A stretch of 32,154 bases of DNA from an uncultured Silvanigrella sp. (GTDB lineage: Bacteria; Bdellovibrionota_B; Oligoflexia; Silvanigrellales; Silvanigrellaceae), in contig CAIZJW010000296.1 in NCBI GenBank assembly GCA_903933385.1, positions 1 to 32,154 on the forward strand, in the 5' to 3' direction. How positions within the stretch are numbered: position 1 is the stretch's first letter; each line of letters begins with the position of its first letter. Made by a program: the position numbers and the translations under genes. Positions 16,477 to 25,406 of the stretch are shown in pieces. A model generated the notes under the pieces. The model saw only the letters and a list, made by a program, of their open reading frames with translations, did not search any database and was not told where the DNA came from.

Positions 16477-17697
16477 TCAGAGTCCTTTGAGAGTTTTATT
16501 CCAATAAATTTTAGGCCTGATATACCTGTTCAAAATCCAGCTCACACGAGAGGGAGAGAACGGGCTTCCTGGCAAACTAGGAAGGAGTTGACCTTCGTAT
16601 CCAATTTCCGCTTCGAGAGATTTTCCAATGCCTAAATACAAAGGGCACGACGTGTATCCGTTGTAGCGCGCCGGAAGAGAATGAGCTTTCCCTGCTTTAA
16701 AGAGCGATAAAATATTGAGCGCAACCACTTCAGCTTGTTTGATAGCCGCACTTGCTGATTTCATGGTGGGTAATCCCGCAACGTCTCCCAGTCCGAAGAT
16801 ATTTAAAAAGCGGGGATGTTGAAGTGTAAAAGGATCGACAAGAAGCCAGTCTGATTGCGTTCCTTCGCCATGATGGAGTTGCGATTCCCGAATAAAAGAG
16901 GGCGCCCGCATGCGTGGTGTGATGTGGGCAAAATCGTATCTAACATTGCGAATATTCCTGGTAGCAGCAATCTCACTGACTGGTGTGAGCAGCACTTGTC
17001 TGTTGCGTGCGTCAATTTTTGTGACTTCATGTTCCTGCAAGAGTTCAATTCCTCTTCTTTTTGCATTTTCGACAACTGTTTGTTCATAGCCGGGCAAGCC
17101 AAAGAAACCTGGGTAGGGGGTAATAAACACAATTCTTGAAACCTCGCGAACACCAGATTTTCTCAATTGGTCGTCGATGAGATTGATGATTTTAAATGGC
17201 GCGGATGCGCATTTTATGGGGCCTGATGGCATGCTAAAAAGCATCAGTCCGCCTGTAAATTGGCTGAGCAAAGTTCTACACTTGTCTAGGTTTGACGAAT
17301 CGTAAATCGAACAGACTGGATTGTTTCTGTCGCTCAATGATTCGCCAAGGCCACTGACAGATTCCACATCGAGCGTGAGTCCGGGCGCCAGAACTAGAAC
17401 TCTGTAACCAAGGAATTCACCACTGCTCAATTGAATGGTGTTATTTTCAGCATCGACGCGCGTGAGCGCATCCCGGACCCAATGACAGCGTGTGGGAATG
17501 ACTTCACTCATGGCGCGTTTGCCGAGTTGTGGCTGTTCCAGACCTGCTGCTATGAAGGTGAACGAAGGTTGGTGAAAGTGATTGCCTGATGGCTCGATGA
17601 CGGCGATGTTTAAGTTGCCCGCAGCGCGTTTTAAGCGAGCAGCGGTTGTGATTCCCGCAGTGCCCCCGCCAACGACCACAACATCAAACACCTTCAT
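16477..17697 (-). CDS. NAD(P)/FAD-dependent oxidoreductase, sulfide:quinone oxidoreductase-like
   Basis: N-terminal VVVGGGTAGITTAARLKR; Cys motifs GPIKCASAPFK and GYTSCPLYLGIGK resemble SQR; NIFGLGDVAGLPTMKSASAAIKQ. ATG 17697 has GGAG upstream. Confidence 0.8.
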   Translation of the reverse strand: MKVFDVVVVGGGTAGITTAARLKRAAGNLNIAVIEPSGNHFHQPSFTFIAAGLEQPQLGKRAMSEVIPTRCHWVRDALTRVDAENNTIQLSSGEFLGYRVLVLAPGLTLDVESVSGLGESLSDRNNPVCSIYDSSNLDKCRTLLSQFTGGLMLFSMPSGPIKCASAPFKIINLIDDQLRKSGVREVSRIVFITPYPGFFGLPGYEQTVVENAKRRGIELLQEHEVTKIDARNRQVLLTPVSEIAATRNIRNVRYDFAHITPRMRAPSFIRESQLHHGEGTQSDWLLVDPFTLQHPRFLNIFGLGDVAGLPTMKSASAAIKQAEVVALNILSLFKAGKAHSLPARYNGYTSCPLYLGIGKSLEAEIGYEGQLLPSLPGSPFSPSRVSWILNRYIRPKIYWNKTLKGL

Positions 17698-17860
17698 GAG
17701 CGCAAACTCCATTCATCGTCTACGTTCTTGATTTCGGAACTCTAGATAAGTCTTCAAGGAGTGGGTGGTTTTAGGTTCGGTTCCGCTTGGTTGGGAGAAG
17801 GGTTAATAACCGCTGCTCTTCTATAGGTTTTTGTGCAGGAATAACTTGCACACGAGTGAA

Positions 17861-19231
17861 TTAGTGTTCGTTGATTGATTTGATGCCGTTGTTAAAGGCG
17901 CTGAGCAGAGTGAGGTCGTAATGTAGTTTGTTCCAGTCGCTGACACTCGCAGAAACGACGCGACTTGCATCAGGCGTCGACAAAATCTTTTCAGCTTCAA
18001 TCACAAGTTGAGCAGCGTTTGTTGAAGGACGTAGTCTTTCGAAAAATGAGCCTGAAGTGAGGTGAATTTCAGACAGTCGTTTCAAAACTCCTTCAGTGAA
18101 GAAGACTAGGCCTGCCCCAATAGGAAGTGTCATTGATTGCTGTAATTGCCAATCGTGAGAGTCGTTAATTGAGAAAACTTTCAAAGCAGCAACCGACGGG
18201 AGCGAAAGTGTGTCGGCTGCTTTGCCGAAAAGAACTGGAGGAGGGAAGCCGGCATTGTGCCACTTCGCGACTCCGTTTTTCTGGGAGAATTCAAATAGAA
18301 TAAAATGAACTTCATCCTGCATTGTGAGTAAATGAGAAAGACTATTGAGTGACTGTGCAAAGTGCTGCGTAAAATCAGAGAAACTTGATTGTTGTGCGTT
18401 GTTTTCAAAGAGCCTGAGTTGCGCTGCAAGGCTTGAGACGAAAGCAATCGACCGCAGGGATGAACGCTCATTCTTGACTTTGCTATTGTGTCGAATGATG
18501 GCTGATCGAAAGATGTCTTGTTGAGGAACATGACTCAAAAAAACATGTTCTTTTCCGTCGAGCACGCTAGGGAGATGAAATGCGCGCAAACTTTGTGCGT
18601 ACAGAAACGGCGAACCAACCTGATGAATGGCCTCCGAAAGTCGTGAACCTAATATTTTCTCAACCTGACTTTCCCACTCCACTTTTTTTATCAGATGATC
18701 TTCTCGTAAAGTCAGGGCTTGAGTGATTGCGCGAGTGTAGCCTTCGAGCACTGGTGCAATGATACCCTGCTGCGTGCGTGAATCTTCGGTGTGATAAACA
18801 ACAACTTCAATGGCCTGCTTATGCAGTTCGTAGGGGATGTAGCAGATTGTTTTGTGGAGCTCCTCTCTCGACGTTTCTACAGGCCTTGTTTGGCTATTCA
18901 TAAGAATGCGATTCTGCATTCTGAAAAATGAGTCGAGTTTGAATGAAGCGTCGGGAAGCCAAAGATGAGACGTGCAGACATCGATGTGAAAATGAGCCGC
19001 GACCGGACTCAACGGCGCCAGACCGTGACAAATAGCATCTGTGGCATGACGGCAAAACGACTCGAAGTTCAACGAGGGAGAAAGGTGTGAGATGTGGTGA
19101 AGCACGGAGGCAAGTGCTTTGAACCAAGCATCGAATTGAACGTTAACATGTTGTTCACGTTTACGTCCCCATAGGTCATTTAGCAGTGCTTTCATGTTCA
19201 ACGCTCGCAGCAGTAGTTGTTTACCGGGCAA
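17861..19231 (-). CDS. PP2C/SpoIIE-phosphatase-like protein, catalytic residues apparently degenerate
   Basis: C-terminus AKWHNAGFPPPVLFGKAADTLSL...MTLPIGAGLVFFTEGVLKRL...FFERL resembles the NAGHPPP...GD.L.LYTDGV.E...FG pattern. First possible start is TTG 19231, alternative ATG 19195; 21 bp after potD. Confidence 0.5.
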   Translation of the reverse strand: MPGKQLLLRALNMKALLNDLWGRKREQHVNVQFDAWFKALASVLHHISHLSPSLNFESFCRHATDAICHGLAPLSPVAAHFHIDVCTSHLWLPDASFKLDSFFRMQNRILMNSQTRPVETSREELHKTICYIPYELHKQAIEVVVYHTEDSRTQQGIIAPVLEGYTRAITQALTLREDHLIKKVEWESQVEKILGSRLSEAIHQVGSPFLYAQSLRAFHLPSVLDGKEHVFLSHVPQQDIFRSAIIRHNSKVKNERSSLRSIAFVSSLAAQLRLFENNAQQSSFSDFTQHFAQSLNSLSHLLTMQDEVHFILFEFSQKNGVAKWHNAGFPPPVLFGKAADTLSLPSVAALKVFSINDSHDWQLQQSMTLPIGAGLVFFTEGVLKRLSEIHLTSGSFFERLRPSTNAAQLVIEAEKILSTPDASRVVSASVSDWNKLHYDLTLLSAFNNGIKSINEH

Positions 19232-19252
19232 TTCTTGGTTCTGACAATGCGA

Positions 19253-20356
19253 TTAACGTTGCGCAGAGGGTGGTTCAACAGGGAGAGCATCTTCTGTTCT
19301 GACCTCGGCCCAAGCTGTATCGACAGCTTCAATTGCGTTTCCAAGGTCTTTAAAGAGTTCGAGTCGTGCTTCGACCTCTTTAGGGGGGTATATTGAGGTG
19401 TTGTTCAATTCCGACTGTGGAAGCAATTGTCTTGCTTTGTCGTTTGTTGTTCCATAATGGATTGAAAGGGCAATCCTTTGGTTGATTTCTGGGGTCATAA
19501 CAAAGTTAATAAACTCTGCTGCCAGCTCGGGTTCTCGCGCGCCGCTTGGTATTGCCAAGTTGTCTACCCAAAGCGTGGCCCCATCCTCGGGAATAACGTA
19601 ACGAAGCTCAGGGTTTTGGTCTTGCATTTTTACGATGTCTCCGCTGTAGGCTTGGGCCATCCAAAGATCTCCGGATGCAAGTAGATCCTTGTAGCTCATT
19701 GTATCGAAGCGGCTCACCATCGGTTTAAATGCGAGCAATGTATCTTTAGCTTTCTTAAGGTCATCAGTTTGGATGGAATTGAGAGAAATTCCATTCGCCT
19801 TGAGAGCTGCTCCCAAAACTTCACGTGGATCATCGAGGAGGCTAATGCGCTTGTTCGATGATTGCGCCTTCGCGACGTCAAAGAATTCTTTCCAGCTTTT
19901 GGGCGGTTTTTCAACCTTTTTAGAGTTGTAGGCAAAGCCTGTTGTTCCCCACATGTATGGAACAACGTGCTCACCCGTTTCATCATAGTTGACGTTGCGG
20001 AAGCGTTCCGAAAGGTGAACGAGGTTTGGGATTTTCTCACGAGGAAGTTTCATTAAGAGGTTGTCTTGCTTCATGGAGGCGATGACGTAGTCGGAAGGGA
20101 CGATGACATCGAAGCCAGCACCACCAGCCTTGATTTTCGAAATCATCACTTCATTTGAAGGAAAGTTCTCTTCAACCACCTTCACGTTAAATTTCTGCTC
20201 AAACTCGCGGATGATTTGTTTGTCGATGTAGTCAGTCCAGGTGTAAACGTGGAGAGTCTTTTGTGTTGAGGTCGTTTTACCTTTCAGAACAACCAGCGTT
20301 GTTGCCAAACCACCTACAACACCAAGAACGGCTACAACGAGTGCTTTTGTTTTCAT
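19253..20356 (-). CDS. potD: Spermidine/putrescine ABC transporter substrate-binding protein
   Basis: LHVYTWTDYIDKQIIREFEQKFNVKVVEENFPSNEVMISKIKAGGAGFDVIVPSDYVI...MWGTTGFAYNSKKV is typical PotD/PotF; signal anchor at N-terminus. Confidence 0.92.
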   Translation of the reverse strand: MKTKALVVAVLGVVGGLATTLVVLKGKTTSTQKTLHVYTWTDYIDKQIIREFEQKFNVKVVEENFPSNEVMISKIKAGGAGFDVIVPSDYVIASMKQDNLLMKLPREKIPNLVHLSERFRNVNYDETGEHVVPYMWGTTGFAYNSKKVEKPPKSWKEFFDVAKAQSSNKRISLLDDPREVLGAALKANGISLNSIQTDDLKKAKDTLLAFKPMVSRFDTMSYKDLLASGDLWMAQAYSGDIVKMQDQNPELRYVIPEDGATLWVDNLAIPSGAREPELAAEFINFVMTPEINQRIALSIHYGTTNDKARQLLPQSELNNTSIYPPKEVEARLELFKDLGNAIEAVDTAWAEVRTEDALPVEPPSAQR

Positions 20357-21210
20357 AAATGGTCCTTTCCTGACTGTTTTCCAGTCGCATCAATGCGGCT
20401 GAGCAGCAAACCGGCTGCAAAGAAGAACGCCGCGATGAACAGTAGCAGGGATGATACCACGTTGATTTCTGGTGTCATCGCTCGCCGCCCCTGAAGTGAC
20501 CAAATGTAAATTGGAAGCGTTTGGAGAGAACTTCCCCCTGTTGAGAGGAAGTAGCTGACGTAGAAGTCGTCAAGTGAAACTGCAAACGAGAGGCAACTTG
20601 CTGCAGCGAATCCAGGGACAAGTTGAGGAAGCATGACCCGAAAGAAAACTTGTCGCGGAGTTGCTCCAAGGTCGATGGCTGCCAGTTCCTGCTGAAGGTC
20701 ATAACATTTGAAGCGGTTTCGCAAGACGAGAGCTGCGTAGCCGAGGGCGAGGGTGGTGTGTCCGAGAATGATTGAGCCCATTGAGTCAAGAGGGATTCCA
20801 ATGTTGCTCGCAGCGGGGCGGAAAATTTGCGACACAACTACGAGAAGGCCAATTGCGATGACAATTTCAGGCATGAACAGTGGGAGACTCATAAGGGAAT
20901 CGCCCGCAGCAGCGATTTTTTTATTCTGTTGCCGATGCGACCACAGCGCGTAAAGAAAACCAATCACAACGGCAAAACATGTGCTCACCGTGGCAACCAT
21001 GATGCTATTAAATAGGGCTGAAAGCATTTCAGGATTTTCAAGTGTTTTTTCATACCAGCGCAGGGAAAAGCCTTCCCAGCGCAGTGCATATGAGCTTGCG
21101 TTGAATCCAAAAACGACCAAAAAAAGCACAGGACAGTACAAGATGAAGAGCAACAGAATGCTCCAAACAAGGATGCCTATTTTCTTCAGTCGAGATGTGC
21201 GATTGACCAT
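20353..21210 (-). CDS. potC: Spermidine/putrescine ABC transporter permease
   Basis: PotC-like: FNASSYALRWEGFSLRWYEKTLENPEMLSALFNSIMVATVST; EAA loop ELAAIDLGATPRQVFFRVMLPQLVPG. Start at internal ATG 21210; the ORF track upstream extension lies over potB. Confidence 0.92.
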   Translation of the reverse strand: MVNRTSRLKKIGILVWSILLLFILYCPVLFLVVFGFNASSYALRWEGFSLRWYEKTLENPEMLSALFNSIMVATVSTCFAVVIGFLYALWSHRQQNKKIAAAGDSLMSLPLFMPEIVIAIGLLVVVSQIFRPAASNIGIPLDSMGSIILGHTTLALGYAALVLRNRFKCYDLQQELAAIDLGATPRQVFFRVMLPQLVPGFAAASCLSFAVSLDDFYVSYFLSTGGSSLQTLPIYIWSLQGRRAMTPEINVVSSLLLFIAAFFFAAGLLLSRIDATGKQSGKDHL

Positions 21211-22037
21211 CTGGCACTCTTCTCCGATTTTTGGCGAGACAGGAGAATGAAACTGGAAGAAAGTACAGCGGCAGCAGCGACGAGGAGGCAGATGCTGAGA
21301 GCAGCACCAAAAGGCCAATTCGGTCGACCGCTGCCCAAAAATTGGCCCTCTATTTGAGTGCCAAGTGTTGCAACTAGTCCGCCACCAATCATGCGAGGGA
21401 TGAGGTACTCGCCGAGCATTGGTACGAAAACAAACAAGAAGCTTGCGAATAAACCAGAACGGGTTTCAGGTATAATTATATGCCACCAGCGTTGTAATGT
21501 GCTTGCCCCCAAATCTTGAGCAGCTTCCAGCTGTGAACGCTCCATTTTTTCGAACACGCTGTACAAAGGGAGAAACATAATTGGCAGATAACCATAAATA
21601 AGGCCTACAAAGACTCCAAACTGTGAGCTCACAAAAGCAAAGTCGAGCCCAAAGCCCCGCAGTGCTCGGCTGAAAATTCCCTCAGGGCGAAACAACACAA
21701 ACCAAGCATAGATTCTAACGACAAAGTTGAGTCCGAGGGGAATGGTGAACAATGCAAGCCAAAGATTCTTTTTTTTGCTTGGCATGCGCGAAATTGACCA
21801 GGTTACGGGAACTGCGATGGCAAGAACCGTAAGGGCGGCCAAGAAAGACATCGCAACGCTGTCGATAATAATGTTGCTGTAGGGTGGAGTGAGTGCTCGG
21901 CTGAACTGATGGAGGTCAAAGGTTGTTATTGAGGTTGAGGCTGCCGTTGGTTGAAGGCTCAACAAAACAAGCCACAGAAACGGCAATAAAATAAAACAGC
22001 TCATCCAAATCTTGGCCGGTAGTCCCCACCACTTCAT
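21186..22037 (-). CDS. potB: Spermidine/putrescine ABC transporter permease
   Basis: PotB-like: IYAWFVLFRPEGIFSRAL...EAAQDLGASTLQRWWHIIIPETRSGLFASFLFVFVPMLGEYLIPRMIGG. Confidence 0.92.
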   Translation of the reverse strand: MKWWGLPAKIWMSCFILLPFLWLVLLSLQPTAASTSITTFDLHQFSRALTPPYSNIIIDSVAMSFLAALTVLAIAVPVTWSISRMPSKKKNLWLALFTIPLGLNFVVRIYAWFVLFRPEGIFSRALRGFGLDFAFVSSQFGVFVGLIYGYLPIMFLPLYSVFEKMERSQLEAAQDLGASTLQRWWHIIIPETRSGLFASFLFVFVPMLGEYLIPRMIGGGLVATLGTQIEGQFLGSGRPNWPFGAALSICLLVAAAAVLSSSFILLSRQKSEKSARWSIAHLD

Positions 22038-23131
22038 GTCAGACGACTTTCGCTAAAGAAAGACGAACTCGGATTTATGATTAACATAGATACATGCTCG
22101 CCGGTGGCGATGGGTTCGTGTCCTGCTGAAGATTGATCGATGGTTAGAGTTCTCTTGTGATTGCCTTGCAATTCTACGTGATATCTCACTGTAGCTCCGA
22201 GAAATTGGCGCATCTGAATAACCCCAGAAAGCGATTTTAGTTCCTCGGTTTGTTTCTTTTTTAAGATAATTTGTTCTGGTCGAACGAGAATATCTCCGTT
22301 AATTGGATAATTTTCCGGGAGTACCTCTGCGTTTGTCTCGTGTAATAAAAAATGATGATTCGAATTGAGACAACGGGCATGGTCGAGGGAGGTTTTTTCA
22401 GCAGGAATGAAATTTGCAGTTCCAATAAATTGGGCAACGAAGCGGCTCGCGGGACGCGAGTAGAGTTCTTCAGGGGATGCAACTTGTTCGAGGCGGCCTG
22501 CATTGAGTATGGCAATGCGATCGGACATGGCAAATGCCTCTTCCTGATCGTGCGTGACGTAAAGGAATGTCATGCCGAGCTGGCGTTGCAGAGTTTTGAG
22601 CTCCCACTGCATTTCTTTTCTCAACTGTAGGTCGAGAGCGCCGAGAGGTTCGTCGAGAAGTACGAGTTTCGGCCGAGGGGCAACGGCTCTTGCCAAGGCA
22701 ACTCGCTGCTGCTGACCTCCAGAGAGTTCGGTCACTCGGCGCCGGGCGTGTTGGTTCATTCGCACCAAAGACAATGCCTCGGCAACTCTTGATACAACGA
22801 GATCTTCTGGAAGTTTCTGCATCCGCAAACCGAAAGCTACGTTTTCGAACACGTTTAGATGGGGAAATAATGCGTAATTCTGAAATACTAGATTGAGATC
22901 TCTGCGCTGCGGAGGAAGGTGGGTCGCATCACTTCCGCACCAGAGGAGTTTCCCTTGATTTGGCTGAAGGAAGCCCGCGATAATTCGTAGGAGAGTTGTT
23001 TTTCCGCAACCCGATGGACCGAGCAGTGAGAAAAATTCGCCAAGTCGAACCTCCATCGAAACACTTTTCAGAATCTCCCGACCTGCCATCGAAGCTGAAA
23101 TGGATTGGAGAGAAAGAAGTGTTTCGCTCAT
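22034..23131 (-). CDS. potA: Spermidine/putrescine ABC transporter ATP-binding protein
   Basis: Walker A LGPSGCGKTTLLR, signature ELSGGQQQRVALARA, Walker B LVLLDEPLGALD, C-terminal TOBE-like region; 4-bp overlap with potB. Confidence 0.92.
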   Translation of the reverse strand: MSETLLSLQSISASMAGREILKSVSMEVRLGEFFSLLGPSGCGKTTLLRIIAGFLQPNQGKLLWCGSDATHLPPQRRDLNLVFQNYALFPHLNVFENVAFGLRMQKLPEDLVVSRVAEALSLVRMNQHARRRVTELSGGQQQRVALARAVAPRPKLVLLDEPLGALDLQLRKEMQWELKTLQRQLGMTFLYVTHDQEEAFAMSDRIAILNAGRLEQVASPEELYSRPASRFVAQFIGTANFIPAEKTSLDHARCLNSNHHFLLHETNAEVLPENYPINGDILVRPEQIILKKKQTEELKSLSGVIQMRQFLGATVRYHVELQGNHKRTLTIDQSSAGHEPIATGEHVSMLIINPSSSFFSESRLT

Positions 23132-23176
23132 GAGTGACTGGGGTCCTCGTGCGCTGTTCCATTGTTTTCAAACAAC

Positions 23177-24055
23177 TCAAAACCTCCAGGCGGCGCTCAC
23201 ACCCACTTGTGTCGTGGGATGGTTTGAAAGATTTTGCAGATAGGGTTGCAGAGAATCGAGCATGGATACAAGGTCCGTGTCCGAAAAAGTTTCGACACCC
23301 CCCGTTCCCTGACGCACGTATACAAGGTCTGTCGCCCCATAACTCCACAGTGGCCAATTCCATCCGCCAAAGAACTCAATTGACAGATTATTAGCTATCA
23401 AGCTGTGTCGATAGCCAGCCTTTGCTGCGCCACCAGCAGCAATAGCCCAGCCACTAAAGACAAGGGGCTCACCGGCGATGGTTGTAAAGTTGGAGACGCA
23501 GCGACTTGTGCGCAACGTCGGTGTAGCCGCAACATATGTATTGAGGGGCAAGTTCAATGAAAGCTCCGGGACCGCCAATTCAACGTCCCAAAGATACGCG
23601 TCGGTTTTTTGGATCTTTTTAGAGTATTCGCTGTCTTTTACGGCACTTTCGAAGCTCGATGAGAGTTGAGTGTAGGAACCGGTTGCGCGAATAGAGGTTG
23701 CCCATGTTTTTGAAAGAGCCGAAAATGAAAGTGAAATTGACGGTCGTGGAAGCGGGAGAAGCACGCCTGCACCAACACCCAGTGCCATCTCCTTGGTTCC
23801 AAGCTTTGGCTTGCGGCTTGGCGTGTTGAGAGCTTTACCCACCTGACTCTTTTCCTGTGGGTCGAGGGTCCCGCCCTCACGGGCTGAATTTTGCAGCTGT
23901 GAGTCTTTCATTCGATTCGTTGTATCGCTTGCCTCTGCAGCTTTGGCAGCCTGAGGAAAAACGACAACGCCTCCCGAGGCGACCAGAGGAATAAGCCCTG
24001 TCCATGAAAGTGCTCTGAAAGGTGAGGAATCAAGAGGCAATGCAAACCCTTTCAC
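23177..24055 (-). CDS. Predicted outer-membrane beta-barrel protein
   Basis: Signal-like N-terminus, amphipathic strands, C-terminal TQVGVSAAWRF ending in Phe (BAM-type C-terminal signal). Lies 45 bp upstream of potA, same strand; GTG start. Confidence 0.55.
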   Translation of the reverse strand: MKGFALPLDSSPFRALSWTGLIPLVASGGVVVFPQAAKAAEASDTTNRMKDSQLQNSAREGGTLDPQEKSQVGKALNTPSRKPKLGTKEMALGVGAGVLLPLPRPSISLSFSALSKTWATSIRATGSYTQLSSSFESAVKDSEYSKKIQKTDAYLWDVELAVPELSLNLPLNTYVAATPTLRTSRCVSNFTTIAGEPLVFSGWAIAAGGAAKAGYRHSLIANNLSIEFFGGWNWPLWSYGATDLVYVRQGTGGVETFSDTDLVSMLDSLQPYLQNLSNHPTTQVGVSAAWRF

Positions 24056-24080
24056 TCGTAAGTTCCGCCAGTATAAACGA

Positions 24081-24102
24081 GCTGTTTGTCTTGTAAAACA
24101 GC
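24081..24102. promoter_or_regulatory. Inverted repeat in divergent OMP/efp intergenic region
   Basis: GCTGTTT - GTCTTGTA - AAACAGC, 7-bp perfect arms. Confidence 0.3.
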
Positions 24103-24175
24103 ATGTTGCTCGGTGTTCTGTGATTGCTTTTTGGCGGCAGCAGTGTTAACCCCGCTCCCGAAGGAGATTCCACCC

Positions 24176-24754
24176 ATGACAATGTATGAAACCCGTGATT
24201 TTCGCCGTGGCCTGAAAATTGAAATGAACAATGATCCATGGGTTATTGTCGATTTCCAACATGTGAATCCGGGTAAGGGTGCCGCCTTCACACGCACAAA
24301 GATGAGAAATCTCCGCACTGGTCAGGTTCTTGAGCAGAACATTAAGAGCGGCGACAAGGTTGCAAAACCTGATACCGAAGAACGCAATATGCAGTATCTC
24401 TACCGAGACTCTGAAGGCTTCCATTTCATGGATCAAGCCAACTATGAGCAAATCTCGCTGACTGAAGACTACGTAGGTGACACAAAATATTACTTGCTCG
24501 AGAACTCCGTTTTGAAAGTTCTTTATTATCAAGGAAAACCAATTGCATGCGAAACGGAGACGTTTTGTGAACTTAAGGTTGTTGATACCCCTCCGGGCGT
24601 TCGTGGTGACACGGCAACGGGTGGCTCAAAACAAGCCACATTGGAAACTGGACTCGTGGTTTCGGTTCCATTCCATATCAACGAAGGCGATGTTTTGCGC
24701 ATCGACACTCGTGATAATTCATATGCTGACCGCGTGAGCGTCAGAGGTAAATAA
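24176..24754 (+). CDS. efp: Translation elongation factor P
   Basis: YETRDFRRGLKIEMNNDPWVIVDFQHVNPGKGAAFTRTKMRNLRTGQVLEQ (PGKG loop with Lys) and C-terminal VPFHINEGDVLRIDTRDNSYADRV. AAGGAG upstream of ATG 24176. Confidence 0.96.
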   Translation: MTMYETRDFRRGLKIEMNNDPWVIVDFQHVNPGKGAAFTRTKMRNLRTGQVLEQNIKSGDKVAKPDTEERNMQYLYRDSEGFHFMDQANYEQISLTEDYVGDTKYYLLENSVLKVLYYQGKPIACETETFCELKVVDTPPGVRGDTATGGSKQATLETGLVVSVPFHINEGDVLRIDTRDNSYADRVSVRGK

Positions 24755-24767
24755 TTAAAGAGAAGGG

Positions 24768-24797
24768 GCGCGGTTTTAAAGTTGATTCCGCGCTTTT
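24768..24797 (+). terminator. Candidate weak intrinsic terminator/attenuator between efp and accB
   Basis: GCGCGG - 14 nt - CCGCGC followed by TTTT; stem extendable by G-U pairs. Confidence 0.4.
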
Positions 24798-24837
24798 CCA
24801 ATAGTCCCAATTGATGTCCTGAGGGAGAGAATTCCGC

Positions 24838-25380
24838 ATGATCGATCTTGGCAAAGTCGAAAAGTTGATGGCGCTGATGGCTCAGTACGGTGTTGATGTC
24901 GTGCAGGCAGAAACCGGTCCAGAGAAAATCGCTTTGGCCAAAAATGCGAGCGCACTCTCTGCACTTTCGACACTTTCGAACACAGGGAACATGGAGGCGC
25001 TGACAGCGTCACGCACGAATGCGTCTTCGGCTATGTCAGCGGTTTCGGCTTCCGTTTCTTCAACGCCAGCTGCACCGTCGGTTTCTGTGAACGCAGCGCC
25101 CCCGGCAGCAGCTCCTGCTCCTGCAAGTAAGCCAGTTCCAGAAGGCACAACGATTAGCAGCCCCTTTGTCGGAACGTTCTATCGTTCGCCATCGCCTGAT
25201 TCGCCGATGTTTGTAGAGATCGGGACGCGGGTTAAAAAGGGTCAAACGCTTTGCATCGTAGAAGCCATGAAGCTCATGAATGAAATTGAAAGCGAAGTAG
25301 ACGGCGAAGTTGTTGGCATACTCGTTGAGAACGCCAAGCCTGTTGAATTCGGGACACCTTTGTTCGTTATCCGCTCCTGA
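24838..25380 (+). CDS. accB: Acetyl-CoA carboxylase biotin carboxyl carrier protein
   Basis: Biotinylation motif [16 protein letters not shown]; Ala/Ser/Pro-rich linker; upstream of accC. Confidence 0.96.
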   Translation: MIDLGKVEKLMALMAQYGVDVVQAETGPEKIALAKNASALSALSTLSNTGNMEALTASRTNASSAMSAVSASVSSTPAAPSVSVNAAPPAAAPAPASKPVPEGTTISSPFVGTFYRSPSPDSPMFVEIGTRVKKGQTLCIVEAMKLMNEIESEVDGEVVGILVENAKPVEFGTPLFVIRS

Positions 25381-25406
25381 CCGTCAAGGATCGATACGGG
25401 GGAATC

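Noticed and set aside
19253-24754. Possible functional link between polyamine import (pot genes) and EF-P modification by analogy to eukaryotic hypusination
   Set aside because: Bacterial EF-P with PGKG lysine is modified by other chemistries (for example beta-lysylation), no deoxyhypusine synthase-like gene is present, and the two blocks are divergent; adjacency alone is not evidence.
24940-25140. Repetitive Ala/Ser/Pro-coding stretch in accB
   Set aside because: Ordinary flexible linker of biotin carboxyl carrier proteins, not a DNA repeat element.
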